DNA of 10,955 bases from Alphaproteobacteria bacterium (lineage in GTDB: Bacteria > Pseudomonadota > Alphaproteobacteria > ATCC43930 > CGMCC-115725), in the NCBI GenBank assembly GCA_028866355.1, contig JAGWIH010000043.1, forward strand, positions 1 to 10,955. Direction: 5' to 3'. Made by a program: the position numbers and the translations under genes. Positions 9,984 to 10,955 of the stretch are shown piece after piece. The notes under the pieces were generated by a model, which saw nothing but the letters and a program-made list of their open reading frames with translations, was not told where the DNA came from and did no database searches. The stretch's first letter is position 1. Every line of letters begins with the position of its first letter.

Positions 9984-10849
9984 CCTACGAAATCCAGCCC
10001 ATCGAAAGCCCCAGCCGGCCGCGCCACCATCTGATACAAATGCCCGCCATGGACTCGCCCAACGCGACCCCGACCGCCGAGGCCAAGGATCAAGCGCAGC
10101 CCAAGGTCCAGATCAAGGACCTGCGCTTCTATTACAAGGCTTACGAGGCGCTCAAAGGCATCAACCTGACGCTGCACGACAAACGCGTCACCGCCTTCAT
10201 CGGCCCGTCGGGTTGCGGCAAGTCGACGCTGCTGCGGGTGCTCAATCGCATCTACGAGCTTTATCCCGATCAGCGCGCGACCGGCGAAGTGCTGGTTGAC
10301 GGCCAGGACATCCTCGATCCCCGCCAAGACCTGAACCTGCTGCGCGCGCGCATCGGCATGGTGTTCCAGAAGCCGACGCCGTTTCCAATGTCGATCTACG
10401 ACAACGTCGCCTTCGGCATCCGGCTCTACGAGCGGCCGGGTGCGCGCGCGCTCGACGAACGTGTCGAAGAGGCGCTCAAGCGCGCGGCATTATGGGACGA
10501 GGTCAAGGACAAGCTGCGCGAAAGCGGCTTGTCATTGTCGGGCGGCCAGCAACAGCGGCTGTGCATCGCCCGCGCCATCGCGGTGAAGCCCGAGATTCTG
10601 TTGTTGGATGAGCCGGCCTCCGCCCTCGATCCGATCTCGACGCAGCGCATCGAAGAGCTGATCGCCGATCTCAAATCCGATTATTGCATCGTGATCGTCA
10701 CGCACAATATGCAACAGGCGGCCCGCAGCTCGGACTACACGGCGTTCATGTATCTGGGACAGTTGATCGAGTTCGACACGACCGAGACGATCTTCACGCA
10801 TCCGAAGGAGCGGCAGACCGAAGACTACATCACCGGGCGCTTCGGTTGA
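9980..10849 (+). CDS. pstB: Phosphate ABC transporter ATP-binding protein PstB
   Basis: This is the cytoplasmic ATPase that drives phosphate import through PstC-PstA, 289 residues from the chosen start. The core has Walker A GPSGCGKST (75-83), the Q-loop glutamine Q130 in VFQKPTPFPMSIYDNVAFGI (a PstB-specific stretch), signature LSGGQQQRL (186-194), Walker B ILLLDEP (206-212), the D-loop SALD (214-217) and switch histidine H242. All catalytic residues are intact. The ATG at 9980 overlaps the pstA TGA by four bases, with GGAG 12 bases upstream. This gives about 42 residues of polar, Pro/Ala-rich sequence before the core at residue 42, longer than in Escherichia coli PstB. In-frame ATGs at 10040 and 10049 would give a more usual length but have no Shine-Dalgarno. 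PstB also takes part, with PhoU, in signalling phosphate status to PhoR. Confidence 0.96.
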   Translation: MTYEIQPIESPSRPRHHLIQMPAMDSPNATPTAEAKDQAQPKVQIKDLRFYYKAYEALKGINLTLHDKRVTAFIGPSGCGKSTLLRVLNRIYELYPDQRATGEVLVDGQDILDPRQDLNLLRARIGMVFQKPTPFPMSIYDNVAFGIRLYERPGARALDERVEEALKRAALWDEVKDKLRESGLSLSGGQQQRLCIARAIAVKPEILLLDEPASALDPISTQRIEELIADLKSDYCIVIVTHNMQQAARSSDYTAFMYLGQLIEFDTTETIFTHPKERQTEDYITGRFG

Positions 10850-10863
10850 GGAGCGGACGAGAC

Positions 10864-10955
10864 ATGGTTTCCGAACATATCATCAAGAGCTACGACCAGG
10901 AGCTTCAGCGGCTCGACAACATCATCGCCGAGATGGGCGGTATGGCCGAAAGCCA
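10864..10955 (+). CDS. phoU: Phosphate signalling regulator PhoU, 3' end beyond the window
   Basis: Only the first 30 residues are present. They begin MVSEHIIKSYDQELQRLDN and continue into an IIAEMGGMAES stretch, the usual opening of PhoU: the first helix of its three-helix bundle repeat with the L-x-x-x-I-x-x-M-G-G pattern. GAGGAG at 10848-10853 lies ten bases before the ATG, and the gene follows pstB by 14 bp. PhoU is a peripheral cytoplasmic protein that links the Pst transporter to PhoR, promoting PhoB dephosphorylation when phosphate is abundant and restraining transport. Identification rests on the short sequence plus its standard position after pstB. The phoB gene would be expected next, outside the window. 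Confidence 0.88.
   Translation, partial: MVSEHIIKSYDQELQRLDNIIAEMGGMAES

Overview
The window looks like chromosomal DNA from a high-GC proteobacterium, most likely an alphaproteobacterium. The GC-rich codon use, the mutS-glnD pairing and a phoR-pstCAB-phoU cluster with no pstS all fit that group. A Rhodospirillales- or Caulobacter-like lineage is plausible, but this is inferred from gene order and protein style, not from an alignment. I see no RNA gene, insertion sequence, CRISPR array, prophage or base-composition break. Coding density is very high: every intergenic gap is under 130 bp.

Layout: (1) 1-1014, plus strand: the 3' part of an MFS transporter gene whose start lies left of the window. 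(2) 1021-6521, minus strand: mutS followed by glnD, read right to left with a 53-bp gap, probably one transcript. It converges on the MFS gene with only 6 bp between stop codons. (3) 6522-6649: a 128-bp divergent spacer between mutS and phoR. (4) 6650 to the right edge, plus strand: phoR, a 95-bp spacer with a probable PhoB-binding site, then pstC, pstA, pstB and the start of phoU, tightly packed with 4-bp stop/start overlaps inside pstCAB.

Two nutrient-control systems therefore flank a DNA repair gene. GlnD reports nitrogen status by adding or removing UMP on PII proteins. PhoR and the PstCAB/PhoU complex report external phosphate: the transporter imports phosphate, and together with PhoU it holds PhoR in its inhibitory state when phosphate is plentiful. 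The partner regulator PhoB and the phosphate-binding protein PstS are not in the window; phoB would be expected just past phoU, and pstS must be encoded elsewhere. The 11-bp-phased site upstream of pstC would close the loop by letting PhoB induce the transporter.

I found no convincing undescribed system. The items worth a second look are regulatory and start-site details: the phased Pho box, the pstC start (GTG or TTG), a ten-codon ORF overlapping the phoR start, a GC-rich hairpin against the glnD start codon, and the missing pstS.
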